Assembly: GCA_029243385.1 (NCBI GenBank)
Contig: JAQWSC010000009.1
Span: 46,859 to 110,858 of the forward strand
Direction: 5' to 3'
Source of the DNA: Flavobacteriaceae bacterium
GTDB lineage: Bacteria > Bacteroidota > Bacteroidia > Flavobacteriales > Flavobacteriaceae
DNA: 64,000 nucleotides
Both the position numbers and the translations under genes were made by a program. The first letter of the stretch is position 1, and every line of letters starts with the position of its first letter. Below the pieces are notes generated by a model. The model was not told where the DNA came from. It was given only the letters and a program-made list of their open reading frames with translations, and did no database searches. Of this stretch, positions 25,821-33,353 are shown one piece after another.

Positions 25821-25844
25821 AACTTTATTCCCCTTTGTCTGTCT
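25821..25844 (+). promoter_or_regulatory. Candidate ECF-type promoter of second sigma factor
   Basis: AAC, a 17-base spacer and GTCT (followed by AA) lie nine bases before the ATG at 25854. The arrangement equals that before the first ECF gene, which suggests autoregulation or shared control. Confidence 0.35.
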
Positions 25845-25853
25845 AAAATAAAT

Positions 25854-26405
25854 ATGTCCGACGAAATAGCTCTTATCAAATCCTTACAAGATCCCAACAC
25901 ACAGGATCAGGCGTTTTCGGTTTTGGTTGAGCAATACAAAGAACGTTTGTATTGGCATATTCGAAAAATAGTTCTGGATCATCATGACAGTGATGATGTA
26001 CTTCAAAACACTTTTATAAAAATTTATAGAAATATTGCAAAGTTTAAAGGGGACAGTAAACTGTACACTTGGATGTACCGAATCGCAACAAACGAATCAT
26101 TGACATTTGTAAAACGAAAATCAAAACAAATGGGCGTAAAGTCAAGTGAATATATTGAGAAAACTGCCCAAAATCTCCGTGCTGACCCCTATTTTGACGG
26201 AAATGACATTGCGTTGAAACTTCAAAAAGCCATTGGATCTCTGCCAGAAAAACAACGATTGGTTTTTCAAATGAAATACCAAGAATCTATGAAATACAAA
26301 GATATATCAGCAATTTTGGGAACATCAGTAGGAGCTTTGAAAACTTCTTACCATCATGCAGTTAAGAAAATCAAAGAAAAAATAACAACCCGTCAAACTT
26401 TTTAA
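25854..26405 (+). CDS. RNA polymerase ECF-type sigma-70 factor
   Basis: The 183-residue protein has sigma region 2 (about residues 20-90: YKERLYWHIRKIVLDHHDSDDVLQNTFIKIYRNI, KLYTWMYRIATNESLTFVKR) and region 4 (about 120-175: SLPEKQRLVFQMKYQESMKYKDISAILGTSVGALKTSYHHAVKKI). No region 1 or 3, so it is an ECF factor. It is followed by a membrane protein and a periplasmic helical protein, a common envelope-stress arrangement. A possible ECF promoter precedes it. Confidence 0.94.
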   Translation: MSDEIALIKSLQDPNTQDQAFSVLVEQYKERLYWHIRKIVLDHHDSDDVLQNTFIKIYRNIAKFKGDSKLYTWMYRIATNESLTFVKRKSKQMGVKSSEYIEKTAQNLRADPYFDGNDIALKLQKAIGSLPEKQRLVFQMKYQESMKYKDISAILGTSVGALKTSYHHAVKKIKEKITTRQTF

Positions 26406-26427
26406 CACTTACACAATCTAATCAATT

Positions 26428-26907
26428 ATGAGCACTACTCAACAAAATCGTTCCAAAGAAGCCTTCCAAGTTCCCAATGGGTATTTTGAAGCTGTAAACG
26501 ATCGTATTCTTGCTATGACAACAGGTGCTCAGAAAAACCCCTTTTCCACTCCCAAAGGATACTTTGCATCCCTTGACTCATTCGATTGGATCAAAAAAAC
26601 AAAAAAACGACCCAACGTATTTCAATTAAACACCTTCCGATACACTGCTGTAGCTGCTATTTTTATAGCAGTCATTCTATTAACAAACATTCCTTCTTTA
26701 TCGCAATTCGAAACCATTGAAGATGCTGAAATTATGGAGCTAGTAGAAGCTAATTGGATTGATGCCTATGAATTTGAATTGGCAGAGAACATAAATACGA
26801 GTGAATGGACGCTTGAAATCGTTTCTACAAACAATATTTACGAGCATTTAATTTCAAACCCTAACACAATGGATGAATATTACCTACTCGAAGAACCTTA
26901 TAAATAA
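26428..26907 (+). CDS. Single-pass membrane protein, probable anti-sigma partner
   Basis: The 159-residue protein has an N-terminal cytoplasmic part of about 72 residues with two FxVPxGYF-like repeats (AFQVPNGYFEAVNDRI and PFSTPKGYFASLDSF), one transmembrane segment at about 73-90 (YTAVAAIFIAVILLTNI) and an acidic exported tail. The gene sits 22 bases after the ECF sigma gene. The PxGYF repeats are common in Bacteroidota proteins encoded behind ECF sigma genes. The anti-sigma role is inferred from position and topology. Confidence 0.8.
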   Translation: MSTTQQNRSKEAFQVPNGYFEAVNDRILAMTTGAQKNPFSTPKGYFASLDSFDWIKKTKKRPNVFQLNTFRYTAVAAIFIAVILLTNIPSLSQFETIEDAEIMELVEANWIDAYEFELAENINTSEWTLEIVSTNNIYEHLISNPNTMDEYYLLEEPYK

Positions 26908-26914
26908 ACGTCTT

Positions 26915-27370
26915 ATGATAAAAAACATTTCCCTTTTGATGCTAATTGTAGGTCAACTCGCATGGGCACAACCCAAACTAATGAGCTTTGACAAAATGTT
27001 ATCCCTGAAAAGCGATTATTTGATTGAAAAAATGGATTTAACTGACACTGAAGGTGCTATTTTTAAAAAAATGTACACCGAACAGGAGCTGAAAATTCAT
27101 AAATTTAGAATGGAAACCGTTCGGGCACACAAAAAGCAAATTCAATCCAATCTTGAATCACTAACAGCATCCAAAGCACAAGATTATATTGAAGAAATTG
27201 AAGCTAATAACCGAACATTACTGAAGCTACAGGAAGAAAAAACAGTAGCCTTACAGCAACAATTTTCAAGCATCCAAATTCTTCTAATGATTCAGTACGA
27301 AGAGCGATTTCGCAAAGAACTTATTCGACGGATAAGAGATAAAAAAAGAGAAAACAAATACAAGGATTAA
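26915..27370 (+). CDS. Exported helical protein, Spy/CpxP-like sensor candidate
   Basis: The ATG at 26915 gives a signal peptide (MIKNISLLMLIVGQLAWAQ); an upstream frame from 26873 would lack one. The mature 132 residues are mainly long charged helices (MDLTDTEGAIFKKMYTEQELKIHKFRMETVRAHKKQIQSN, then YIEEIEANNRTLLKLQEEKTVALQQQFSSI), which resemble periplasmic Spy/CpxP or heavy-metal-resistance sensors. It lies seven bases after the membrane protein and forms the third part of the module. It may sense envelope damage and act on the membrane partner; this is inference. Confidence 0.75.
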   Translation: MIKNISLLMLIVGQLAWAQPKLMSFDKMLSLKSDYLIEKMDLTDTEGAIFKKMYTEQELKIHKFRMETVRAHKKQIQSNLESLTASKAQDYIEEIEANNRTLLKLQEEKTVALQQQFSSIQILLMIQYEERFRKELIRRIRDKKRENKYKD

Positions 27371-27387
27371 TTCTCACTTATCTTCCC

Positions 27388-27395
27388 TACCTTTG
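27388..27395 (+). promoter_or_regulatory. Putative -7 box TACCTTTG
   Basis: TACCTTTG followed by CCG lies 16 bases before the ATG at 27412 and matches TAnnTTTG. Confidence 0.45.
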
Positions 27396-27411
27396 CCGCT
27401 GATTGAATATC

Positions 27412-28623
27412 ATGCGATTACACAGAAACTTAGTCTTTGCCGTTATAGACGGATTGGATCAGATTTTTAACGAAGATTTTTTAGCCCACAAAGCCGTAGA
27501 AAAATTACTCAAGCGCGACAAGCGTTGGGGAAGTCACGATCGAGGTTTTATAGCCGAAACCGTTTACGAAATGGTTCGTTGGAAACGACTTTACATGGAG
27601 ATTGCCGAAGTAAAAACCACACAATCCAAAGCGAGTTTGTGGCGAATGTTTGCCGTTTGGGCAACCCTTCGCGGAATTCATCTACCCGATTGGAAACAAC
27701 TGGAGGACACTCCTATCCGACGAATCAAAGGAAGATTTGAGACGTTGAGTAAAATTCGCAAAATCAAAGAGTCTATTCCCGATTGGTTGGATGATTTGGG
27801 TGTTGAAGAATTGGGAGAAAAAAAATGGTCCAAAGAATTAGCAGCACTTAACGAAACAGCTCAGGTTATAATAAGAGTCAATACGCTTAAAACAACGCTT
27901 ACCCAGCTACAAGAGGCTTTGTTGGAAGAAAATATAGAAACTTCGACAGATTCAAAATATCCAAACGCTCTTGTTCTTACTAAAAGAGCCAATGTATTTG
28001 GCACCCAAATGTTTAAGGAAGGACACTTTGAGTTGCAAGATGCTTCTTCTCAGACCATTGCGCCGTTTTTGGAAGTCAAACCTGGAATGCGCGTTGTAGA
28101 TGCCTGTGCTGGCGCTGGAGGAAAAGCGCTTCATTTGGCTGCTTTGATGGAAAACAAGGGGCAAATCATTGCCATGGATATTTATCAAAACAAACTCTAT
28201 GAGTTGAAGCGTCGTGCCAAACGCAACGGTGCGCACAACATAGAAACCCGATGGATCGAAAATAGTAAGGCAATCAAAAAACTGCATGGAAAAATTGACC
28301 GATTGCTCATCGATGCGCCCTGCTCTGGATTGGGTGTACTTAAAAGAAATCCAGATGCCAAGTGGAAACTACAACCCGAGTTTTTAGCAACCATTCAAAA
28401 AACACAAGCCAATATCTTGGAACGGTATGCAAAAATGGTCGCTCCCCAAGGAAAAATGGTCTATGCTACCTGTTCGATTCTTCCATCAGAAAATCAAAAG
28501 CAAATCAAACGATTTTTAGAGACCGATATCGGAAAAACGTTTGAATTGGAAGCTGAAGACACGTTGCTTCCTTCAAAAACAGGTTTTGATGGGTTTTATC
28601 GCGCACGATTGATGCGAAATTAG
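27412..28623 (+). CDS. RsmB/NOP-family rRNA (cytosine-C5) methyltransferase
   Basis: The ATG at 27412 is preferred to the TTG at 27403. The 403-residue protein has an N-terminal NusB-like/RsmB helical part (about 1-140) and a SAM-dependent methyltransferase domain (about 150-403): VDACAGAGGKALHLAAL for SAM binding, DAPCSGLGVLKRNPD (motif IV Cys) and YATCSILPSEN (catalytic Cys, motif VI). The two conserved cysteines define m5C RNA methyltransferases. The target is probably rRNA or tRNA; the exact site cannot be read here. Confidence 0.92.
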   Translation: MRLHRNLVFAVIDGLDQIFNEDFLAHKAVEKLLKRDKRWGSHDRGFIAETVYEMVRWKRLYMEIAEVKTTQSKASLWRMFAVWATLRGIHLPDWKQLEDTPIRRIKGRFETLSKIRKIKESIPDWLDDLGVEELGEKKWSKELAALNETAQVIIRVNTLKTTLTQLQEALLEENIETSTDSKYPNALVLTKRANVFGTQMFKEGHFELQDASSQTIAPFLEVKPGMRVVDACAGAGGKALHLAALMENKGQIIAMDIYQNKLYELKRRAKRNGAHNIETRWIENSKAIKKLHGKIDRLLIDAPCSGLGVLKRNPDAKWKLQPEFLATIQKTQANILERYAKMVAPQGKMVYATCSILPSENQKQIKRFLETDIGKTFELEAEDTLLPSKTGFDGFYRARLMRN

Positions 28624-28647
28624 CTAGGCAATCATTGTTGAAATTTA

Positions 28648-28676
28648 TTGAATTGAGCAATCTTTTTCTATCTTTA
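28648..28676 (+). promoter_or_regulatory. Promoter of cytidine deaminase gene, leaderless candidate
   Basis: TTG at 28648-28650, an 18-base spacer and TATCTTTA (28669-28676). The ATG follows only four bases later, so the mRNA may begin at or very near the start codon. Confidence 0.4.
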
Positions 28677-28680
28677 GAAG

Positions 28681-29163
28681 ATGAAAAAAATGGTAGGAGA
28701 ATTTCAATACGAAATTTACGAGCGTATTGAAGAGTTAGAAAGTGCAGAAAAAAAGTTGGTGGAAGCAGCTATAAACACGACATCGCAAGCCTATGCTCCC
28801 TATTCAGGATTTAAAGTTGGGGCGTCGGTTCTTCTTAAAAATGGAACTCTTGTAACTGGACAAAATCAAGAAAACGCGGTGTATCCTTTGGGGCTTTGCG
28901 CTGAACGAGTCGCCTTATTTTCTGCAGGGAGTCAACATTCAGCACAACCTATTATAGCAATGGCCATTACTACCGAAAAACAATTGGAAGCCAACGAAAT
29001 ACCGCCATTTCCGTGTGGAAGCTGCCGACAAAGCATTGTTGAGTTTGAAAGCAGATTCAAGCATCCTATAAAACTGTTTGTTACAGGAACCAACGGGCGT
29101 ATATTTGTTTTTGACAGTGTTAAAACCATCCTACCATTCGCATTCAATAGCGATTTTTTGTAA
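28681..29163 (+). CDS. cdd: Cytidine deaminase
   Basis: The 160-residue enzyme turns cytidine and deoxycytidine into uridine forms for pyrimidine salvage. The zinc site is complete: CAERVALF (Cys and catalytic Glu) and PCGSCRQ (two Cys), with the substrate-binding motif YAPYSGFKVGASV. The Cys-only zinc set is that of the tetrameric class. It lies 57 bases after the methyltransferase gene and ends eight bases short of the convergent DUF4293 gene. Confidence 0.95.
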   Translation: MKKMVGEFQYEIYERIEELESAEKKLVEAAINTTSQAYAPYSGFKVGASVLLKNGTLVTGQNQENAVYPLGLCAERVALFSAGSQHSAQPIIAMAITTEKQLEANEIPPFPCGSCRQSIVEFESRFKHPIKLFVTGTNGRIFVFDSVKTILPFAFNSDFL

Positions 29164-29171
29164 ACAAACAA

Positions 29172-29576
29172 CTAACGGATTCGATCAACAGAACGAATAA
29201 GATCTTCATCCTTTTTGATCGCTTTGTTGGCTAAATACAAAAGTCCGATGGTCAAAGCAGGAAGGAAAAGACTGAAAGGGTGTGTTGTTTCGGGATCAGT
29301 GATCGCAAAGACCCGGACTACAAAAACAAACAAAATCACTAGATGTATCAAAGAATTTAGTCGATTTAGTACAAATTGTAATTTTCGTGCCTTGAATTTC
29401 AAAAGCGAAAAAAATGACAAAATAGCACTAGCTACGATACCTGCATACAAAAACGGCTGGTCACTAAGCGTTGAAAATGATCCCGAGGCGGTAATCCAGT
29501 TTTTAAGTATAAAAAGCGCGACTAGCTGGAGCACTAAAACTGCCAAAAGGTAAACGGATTGAATTCTTTGGATCAT
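29172..29576 (-). CDS. DUF4293 membrane protein
   Basis: The 134-residue protein begins MIQRIQSVYLLAVLVLQLVALF and has four predicted transmembrane helices with short loops, the DUF4293 pattern of Bacteroidota. Function unknown. It is divergent from rho, a neighbourhood often seen in Flavobacteriaceae, and converges on cdd with an eight-base gap. The 186 bases between it and rho hold the rho leader. Confidence 0.87.
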   Translation of the reverse strand: MIQRIQSVYLLAVLVLQLVALFILKNWITASGSFSTLSDQPFLYAGIVASAILSFFSLLKFKARKLQFVLNRLNSLIHLVILFVFVVRVFAITDPETTHPFSLFLPALTIGLLYLANKAIKKDEDLIRSVDRIR

Positions 29577-29762
29577 ATCATAAATTTTCGTTGTAAAAAT
29601 ACTAAAAGTGTTGGAATTATATTTTTTATTTTAAAGCATCTGATTTAAAAATAAATTGTATCTTCGTTCTAGATTTGCAAAGCAAATAGAATTACTTCAT
29701 TTTACTCAAGCGAAATCGTTCGCAAATTATCCAACAACAACTACATCATTTAAATTTCATAC

Positions 29763-31364
29763 ATGTTAGACATTTCAACGTTAAAGGAAAAAAAACTTCC
29801 TGAACTCCAAGAAATTGCAAAAGAATTAGGTCTTAAAAAATTAACAGGTCTCAAAAAAATGGATCTTGCTTATAAAATATTAGACTACTGGGCGGCTAAT
29901 CCAACTTCCGACAAGCCTACTGAAGCCACAGTATCGGTACAAAAGCCCGAAAAAAATAACACAAAAGAGTCGAAGCCTTCAAGAAAAGAAGATAAAGCAG
30001 AGCCAACCGTAGCCCAAGAAAATGAAAAGGCTACCAACAAACCCCAAAACAACAAAGCTCAAAACAATACCAACAAACCCCACAACAACAATAATAATAA
30101 GCCCCAAAACAACAATAAGAATCACCAAAACGGTAAAGATGGCAACAAGCGTCCACAGCAAAACAACCCTAAAAATGGGAATAACGGACGTAAAGAAGCC
30201 AATCACAACAAAGACAATCGCAATCGATACCGCGAACCCGATTATGAGTTTGACGGAATCATAGAAAGTGAAGGCGTATTGGACATGATGTCAGAAGGAT
30301 ACGGTTTTTTACGTTCCTCAGATTACAACTATCTGTCTTCTCCCGACGATATTTATGTTTCGCAATCGCAAGTGCGTTTGTTTGGACTAAAAACAGGTGA
30401 TACTGTTTTGGGACATGTTCGCCCACCCAAAGAAGGCGAAAAGTATTTTCCTTTAATTAAAGTTTCTAAAATCAATGGATTGAGTCCAGATGTGGTTCGT
30501 GATCGAGTCGCCTTTGAGCACCTAACACCCCTTTTTCCTCAAGAAAAATTCAATATTGCTGACAAACAAGCCACTGTTTCAACACGAATCATGGATTTGT
30601 TTTCTCCGATTGGAAAAGGACAACGAGGTATGATTGTTTCGCAACCCAAAACAGGAAAAACCATGTTGCTCAAAGATGTGGCCAATGCAATTGCTGCGAA
30701 TCACCCAGAGGTGTATCAAATCATTTTATTGATTGACGAACGCCCCGAAGAAGTAACCGATATGCAGCGTAACGTAAAAGGCGAAGTGGTAGCTTCTACC
30801 TTTGACGAACCTGCCGACAGACACGTAAAAGTAGCGAATATTGTTTTGGAAAAAGCCAAACGATTGGTAGAATGCGGTCACGATGTTGTGATATTATTAG
30901 ACTCCATTACCCGATTGGCACGAGCTTATAATACGGTGCAGCCAGCTTCTGGAAAAATATTGAGTGGTGGTGTGGATGCCAACGCGCTTCACAAACCCAA
31001 ACGATTTTTTGGTGCCGCCAGAAATATCGAAAACGGAGGGTCGCTTTCGATCATTGCTACCGCACTGACAGAAACCGGATCGAAAATGGACGAAGTTATT
31101 TTTGAAGAATTTAAAGGAACCGGAAACATGGAATTGCAGTTGGATCGTCGTATTTCGAACCGACGTATTTTCCCTGCCATTGATTTGGTGTCTTCCAGTA
31201 CGCGACGCGACGATATTTTGTTGGATGAAAATACCATCCAACGCATGTGGATTATGCGAAAATACTTGGCTGACATGAACCCTGTGGAAGCCATGGAGTT
31301 TATCAACGACCGTATCAAACGAACACAAAACAACGAAGAGTTTTTGATTTCAATGAATTCGTAA
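29763..31364 (+). CDS. rho: Transcription termination factor Rho with Asn/Lys-rich disordered insertion
   Basis: The 533-residue hexameric helicase ends transcripts that lack a strong hairpin. It has an N-terminal Rho_N helix bundle (about 1-45), a low-complexity insertion at about 55-155 made of Asn, Lys, Gln and Pro (repeats such as KPQNNNK), the RNA-binding cold-shock domain (about 160-235: [21 protein letters not shown]) and the RecA-like ATPase (Walker [25 protein letters not shown]). E. coli Rho is 419 residues; the insertion accounts for the extra length. The 5' leader has a short hairpin (GCGAA/TTCGC at 29710-29723), and Rho often regulates itself through such a leader. Confidence 0.97.
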   Translation: MLDISTLKEKKLPELQEIAKELGLKKLTGLKKMDLAYKILDYWAANPTSDKPTEATVSVQKPEKNNTKESKPSRKEDKAEPTVAQENEKATNKPQNNKAQNNTNKPHNNNNNKPQNNNKNHQNGKDGNKRPQQNNPKNGNNGRKEANHNKDNRNRYREPDYEFDGIIESEGVLDMMSEGYGFLRSSDYNYLSSPDDIYVSQSQVRLFGLKTGDTVLGHVRPPKEGEKYFPLIKVSKINGLSPDVVRDRVAFEHLTPLFPQEKFNIADKQATVSTRIMDLFSPIGKGQRGMIVSQPKTGKTMLLKDVANAIAANHPEVYQIILLIDERPEEVTDMQRNVKGEVVASTFDEPADRHVKVANIVLEKAKRLVECGHDVVILLDSITRLARAYNTVQPASGKILSGGVDANALHKPKRFFGAARNIENGGSLSIIATALTETGSKMDEVIFEEFKGTGNMELQLDRRISNRRIFPAIDLVSSSTRRDDILLDENTIQRMWIMRKYLADMNPVEAMEFINDRIKRTQNNEEFLISMNS

Positions 31365-31385
31365 CCAAACTCATTGAAAAACAGA

Positions 31386-31413
31386 AAAAGGCTTCCCATG
31401 GGAAGCCTTTTTT
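31386..31413. terminator. Bidirectional intrinsic terminator after rho
   Basis: A perfect palindrome (AAAAAGGCTTCCC and its complement, apex at CATG) ends in T6 on the plus strand and starts in A5, so it can serve rho (plus) and the minus-strand gene that ends at 31440. Its stem repeats almost exactly at 31932-31961. Confidence 0.88.
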
Positions 31414-31439
31414 GTTAAGTAAGGAATTCTTGTATCCTT

Positions 31440-31781
31440 TTACAATTCAATGTATTCTAATTTTCCAGTTGCTTTGTCATCAGTTAACCATTCCCAATTT
31501 AATTTCAATTTTATTTTGTTGTTCTTTGTAAGCATTACTTCGGCTATTGCTTTTCCAGCTTTCAATTCATTGTCTATGGTTATACATTGATACAACATAT
31601 TTAATTTGTCTCCACTCAAATAAACAATGATTTTTCCATAATTTATGGTTCCTCCGTGATAATCAGCAGTTACCATATTTCCGCTTGGTTTATATTCAAA
31701 AACAGTGTCAGAATTTACTTTTCCAGTTTTTGAATTTTCAAGAAGTACAAATTTTTTATTATTGAAGTTTATATCTAACAT
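31440..31781 (-). CDS. Small conserved protein of unknown function
   Basis: The 113-residue soluble protein (MLDINFNNKKFVLLENSKTG start) is a string of beta-strands with pattern VFEYKPSGNMVTADYHGGTINYGKIIVYL and IKLKLNWEWLTDDKATGKLEYIEL. It resembles a family of small single-domain proteins sometimes misnamed N-acetylglutamate synthase; I do not trust that name. No signal peptide. It stands alone, with a 200-base upstream gap, bracketed by two near-identical terminators. An accessory or transferred gene is possible. Confidence 0.7.
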   Translation of the reverse strand: MLDINFNNKKFVLLENSKTGKVNSDTVFEYKPSGNMVTADYHGGTINYGKIIVYLSGDKLNMLYQCITIDNELKAGKAIAEVMLTKNNKIKLKLNWEWLTDDKATGKLEYIEL

Positions 31782-31931
31782 TGAACCTGTGTTTTTTGAA
31801 ATGGTACAACGGTCTACTTTACTTTGTTCTATTATATATACAAAAGACTAGAGGAGAACTAAAACGGTCTTTAGGAATTTAAGAATCGATTTGGGAGCAT
31901 TTCTAAGATGAAATTACAAAAAAAATGTAAC

Positions 31932-31961
31932 AAAAAAGGCTTCCCGAGGGAAGCCTTTTTA
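31932..31961 (-). terminator. Intrinsic terminator of rpsT
   Basis: AAAAAGGCTTCCC, a two-base loop (GA) and GGGAAGCCTTTTT; on the minus strand a T run follows the hairpin. It sits 20 bases after the rpsT stop. The stem is the same as that of the rho terminator. Confidence 0.88.
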
Positions 31962-31981
31962 TAAATTGTTATCGCATATAG

Positions 31982-32233
31982 TTACAATGCGCTTACGTGT
32001 TTGGCTAATTTGGATTTGATATTGGCTGCTTTGTTATCGTGAATGATATTGTTTTTAGCCAATTTATCAATCATTGAAACCACTTCAGGAAATAGCTTGT
32101 TAGCTTCTTTCTTGGAAGTAAGTTCTTTCAACTTCTTAATAGCGTTACGTGTAGTCTTGTGTTGAAAACGATTTCTCAATCGTTTTGCATTGTTACTACG
32201 AATTCTTTTTAAGGCGGATTTATGGTTTGCCAT
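31982..32233 (-). CDS. rpsT: 30S ribosomal protein S20
   Basis: The 83-residue basic protein (MANHKSALKRIRSNNAKRLRNR) matches S20 along its length, ending NIKSKLAKHVSAL. It binds 16S rRNA early in assembly. The gene begins 15 bases after the 3' end of tRNA-Glu on the same strand with no promoter between them, so both probably come from one transcript started at 32338-32368 and end at the terminator at 31932. Confidence 0.97.
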   Translation of the reverse strand: MANHKSALKRIRSNNAKRLRNRFQHKTTRNAIKKLKELTSKKEANKLFPEVVSMIDKLAKNNIIHDNKAANIKSKLAKHVSAL

Positions 32234-32248
32234 TTTTAATAAATTTAG

Positions 32249-32320
32249 TAGCCCGTAGGGGAATCGAACCCCTCTTACCAGGATGAAAACCTGGCGTCCT
32301 AGCCGATAGACGAACGGGCC
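32249..32320 (-). tRNA. tRNA-Glu, anticodon TTC
   Basis: The minus strand folds into a full cloverleaf. The acceptor stem is GGCCCGT paired with ACGGGCT, with one G-T pair at the end and discriminator A. The anticodon arm CCAGG-TTTTCAT-CCTGG has anticodon TTC. The T arm is AGGGG-TTCGATT-CCCCT. CCA is not encoded. It is the first unit of a tRNA-Glu/rpsT transcript. Confidence 0.97.
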
Positions 32321-32337
32321 TTGGTTTTAAACGACTG

Positions 32338-32368
32338 CAAATGTAATATATCCCTCATTAACTTGCAA
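32338..32368 (-). promoter_or_regulatory. Promoter of tRNA-Glu/rpsT
   Basis: TTG, a 20-base spacer and TACATTTG (32338-32345) on the minus strand, 17 bases before the first base of the tRNA. Confidence 0.6.
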
Positions 32369-32455
32369 CATATATTTTTTACTTTTTTTATAATGATGTC
32401 TTTTTTTTGGCAAGCATTTTGTTTTGTATATTTACAAAACCCTAAATTTCAAACA

Positions 32456-32945
32456 ATGAACAAAAACCATATCCTTAGTTTACTATCCGTATTTTTTTTT
32501 CTACACTCCTTTACAGCCAAATACTCTCAGAAATCGGTAACGATTTGAATGTGTTTGTACACCTGAATTTGGATGACCAAGAAATCGCCATTCAGGGATA
32601 TGACCCCGTGGCCTATTTGGAAGACAACCGCGCCAAAAAAGCCGTTCTCAGTTTACACACAAACACCAGGGAGTGGTTTACTACTACTCTTCTCAGAAAA
32701 ACCTTGCTCTTTTTAAAAAATCACCCGACAAATACCTTCCCCAATACGGTGGATGGTGTGCGTATGCAATGGGAGATTATGGAGAAAAAGTATCCATCAA
32801 TCCAGAATCGTTTTTGGTAAGAGACAATAAATTGTACTTGTTCTACAAAACATTTTTTACCAATACCAAAGAAAAATGGTTGGACGATATAGACGCTCTC
32901 CAAAAAAACGCAGACATTAACTGGAAAAAAACAATCACTAAATAA
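32456..32945 (+). pseudogene. YHS-domain exported protein, broken by two frameshifts
   Basis: Three reading frames together make one YHS-domain protein. A signal peptide (MNKNHILSLLSVFFFLHSF from 32456) stops at 32548. The next frame carries NLDDQEIAIQGYDPVAYLEDNRAKKAV, and from about 32646 a third frame reads SQFTHKHQGVVYYYSSQKN, then FKKSPDKYLPQYGGWCAYAMG to the stop at 32945. Each shift is a loss of one base (or gain of two), at about 32510-32545 and about 32643-32650. YHS proteins bind metal or act in oxidative stress. Sequencing error is possible, but two events in 140 bases suggest decay. The downstream DoxX gene is intact. Confidence 0.82.
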
Positions 32946-32952
32946 AACCCTC

Positions 32953-33318
32953 ATGAAAATCTTATCTTTTCTACTCAAACTTATTATTGCAGTCATTTTT
33001 ATTCAATCCTTATTTTACAAATTTTCAGGACACGAACAAGCCATTCATATTTTTAGCACGCTAGGCATAGAGCCTTGGGGAAGGATTGGCATTGGAATCG
33101 CAGAATTAATTATTGCGCTGTTGCTTTTTGTACCCAAAACAAGTGTTTTGGCTGTTGTTGGTTCAATTGGACTTATGGCAGGTGCGGTGTTTTCGCACCT
33201 AACAACGCCTCTTGGAGTGGTTGTTAAATGGAACGGAAATTCCGATAACGGAGTTTTGTTTGGTATGGCTGTCGCTGTTCTTTGCTGTTCTTTGGTCTTG
33301 CTTTTAATACGCATTTAA
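32953..33318 (+). CDS. DoxX-family membrane protein
   Basis: The 121-residue protein has four transmembrane helices (about 4-22, 45-62, 65-85, 97-119) and a DoxX signature (FYKFSGHEQAIHIFSTLGIEPWGRIGIGIAELIIALLLF). DoxX proteins are small quinone- or thiol-linked inner membrane proteins with poorly known roles. It lies seven bases after the YHS pseudogene and would be its operon partner; the pair suggests a former redox function. Confidence 0.87.
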   Translation: MKILSFLLKLIIAVIFIQSLFYKFSGHEQAIHIFSTLGIEPWGRIGIGIAELIIALLLFVPKTSVLAVVGSIGLMAGAVFSHLTTPLGVVVKWNGNSDNGVLFGMAVAVLCCSLVLLLIRI

Positions 33319-33353
33319 AAAAAAACCAAAATCCATAAAAGAATTTTTAGGTA

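Noticed and set aside
30022..30264. Frameshift or separate small gene in the rho insertion
   Set aside because: The main frame is continuous through the Asn/Lys repeats and the alternative frames lack start signals; they reflect low complexity.
31440..31781. N-acetylglutamate synthase as the name for the 113-residue protein
   Set aside because: The protein is far too short for that enzyme and has no GNAT acetyl-CoA motif.
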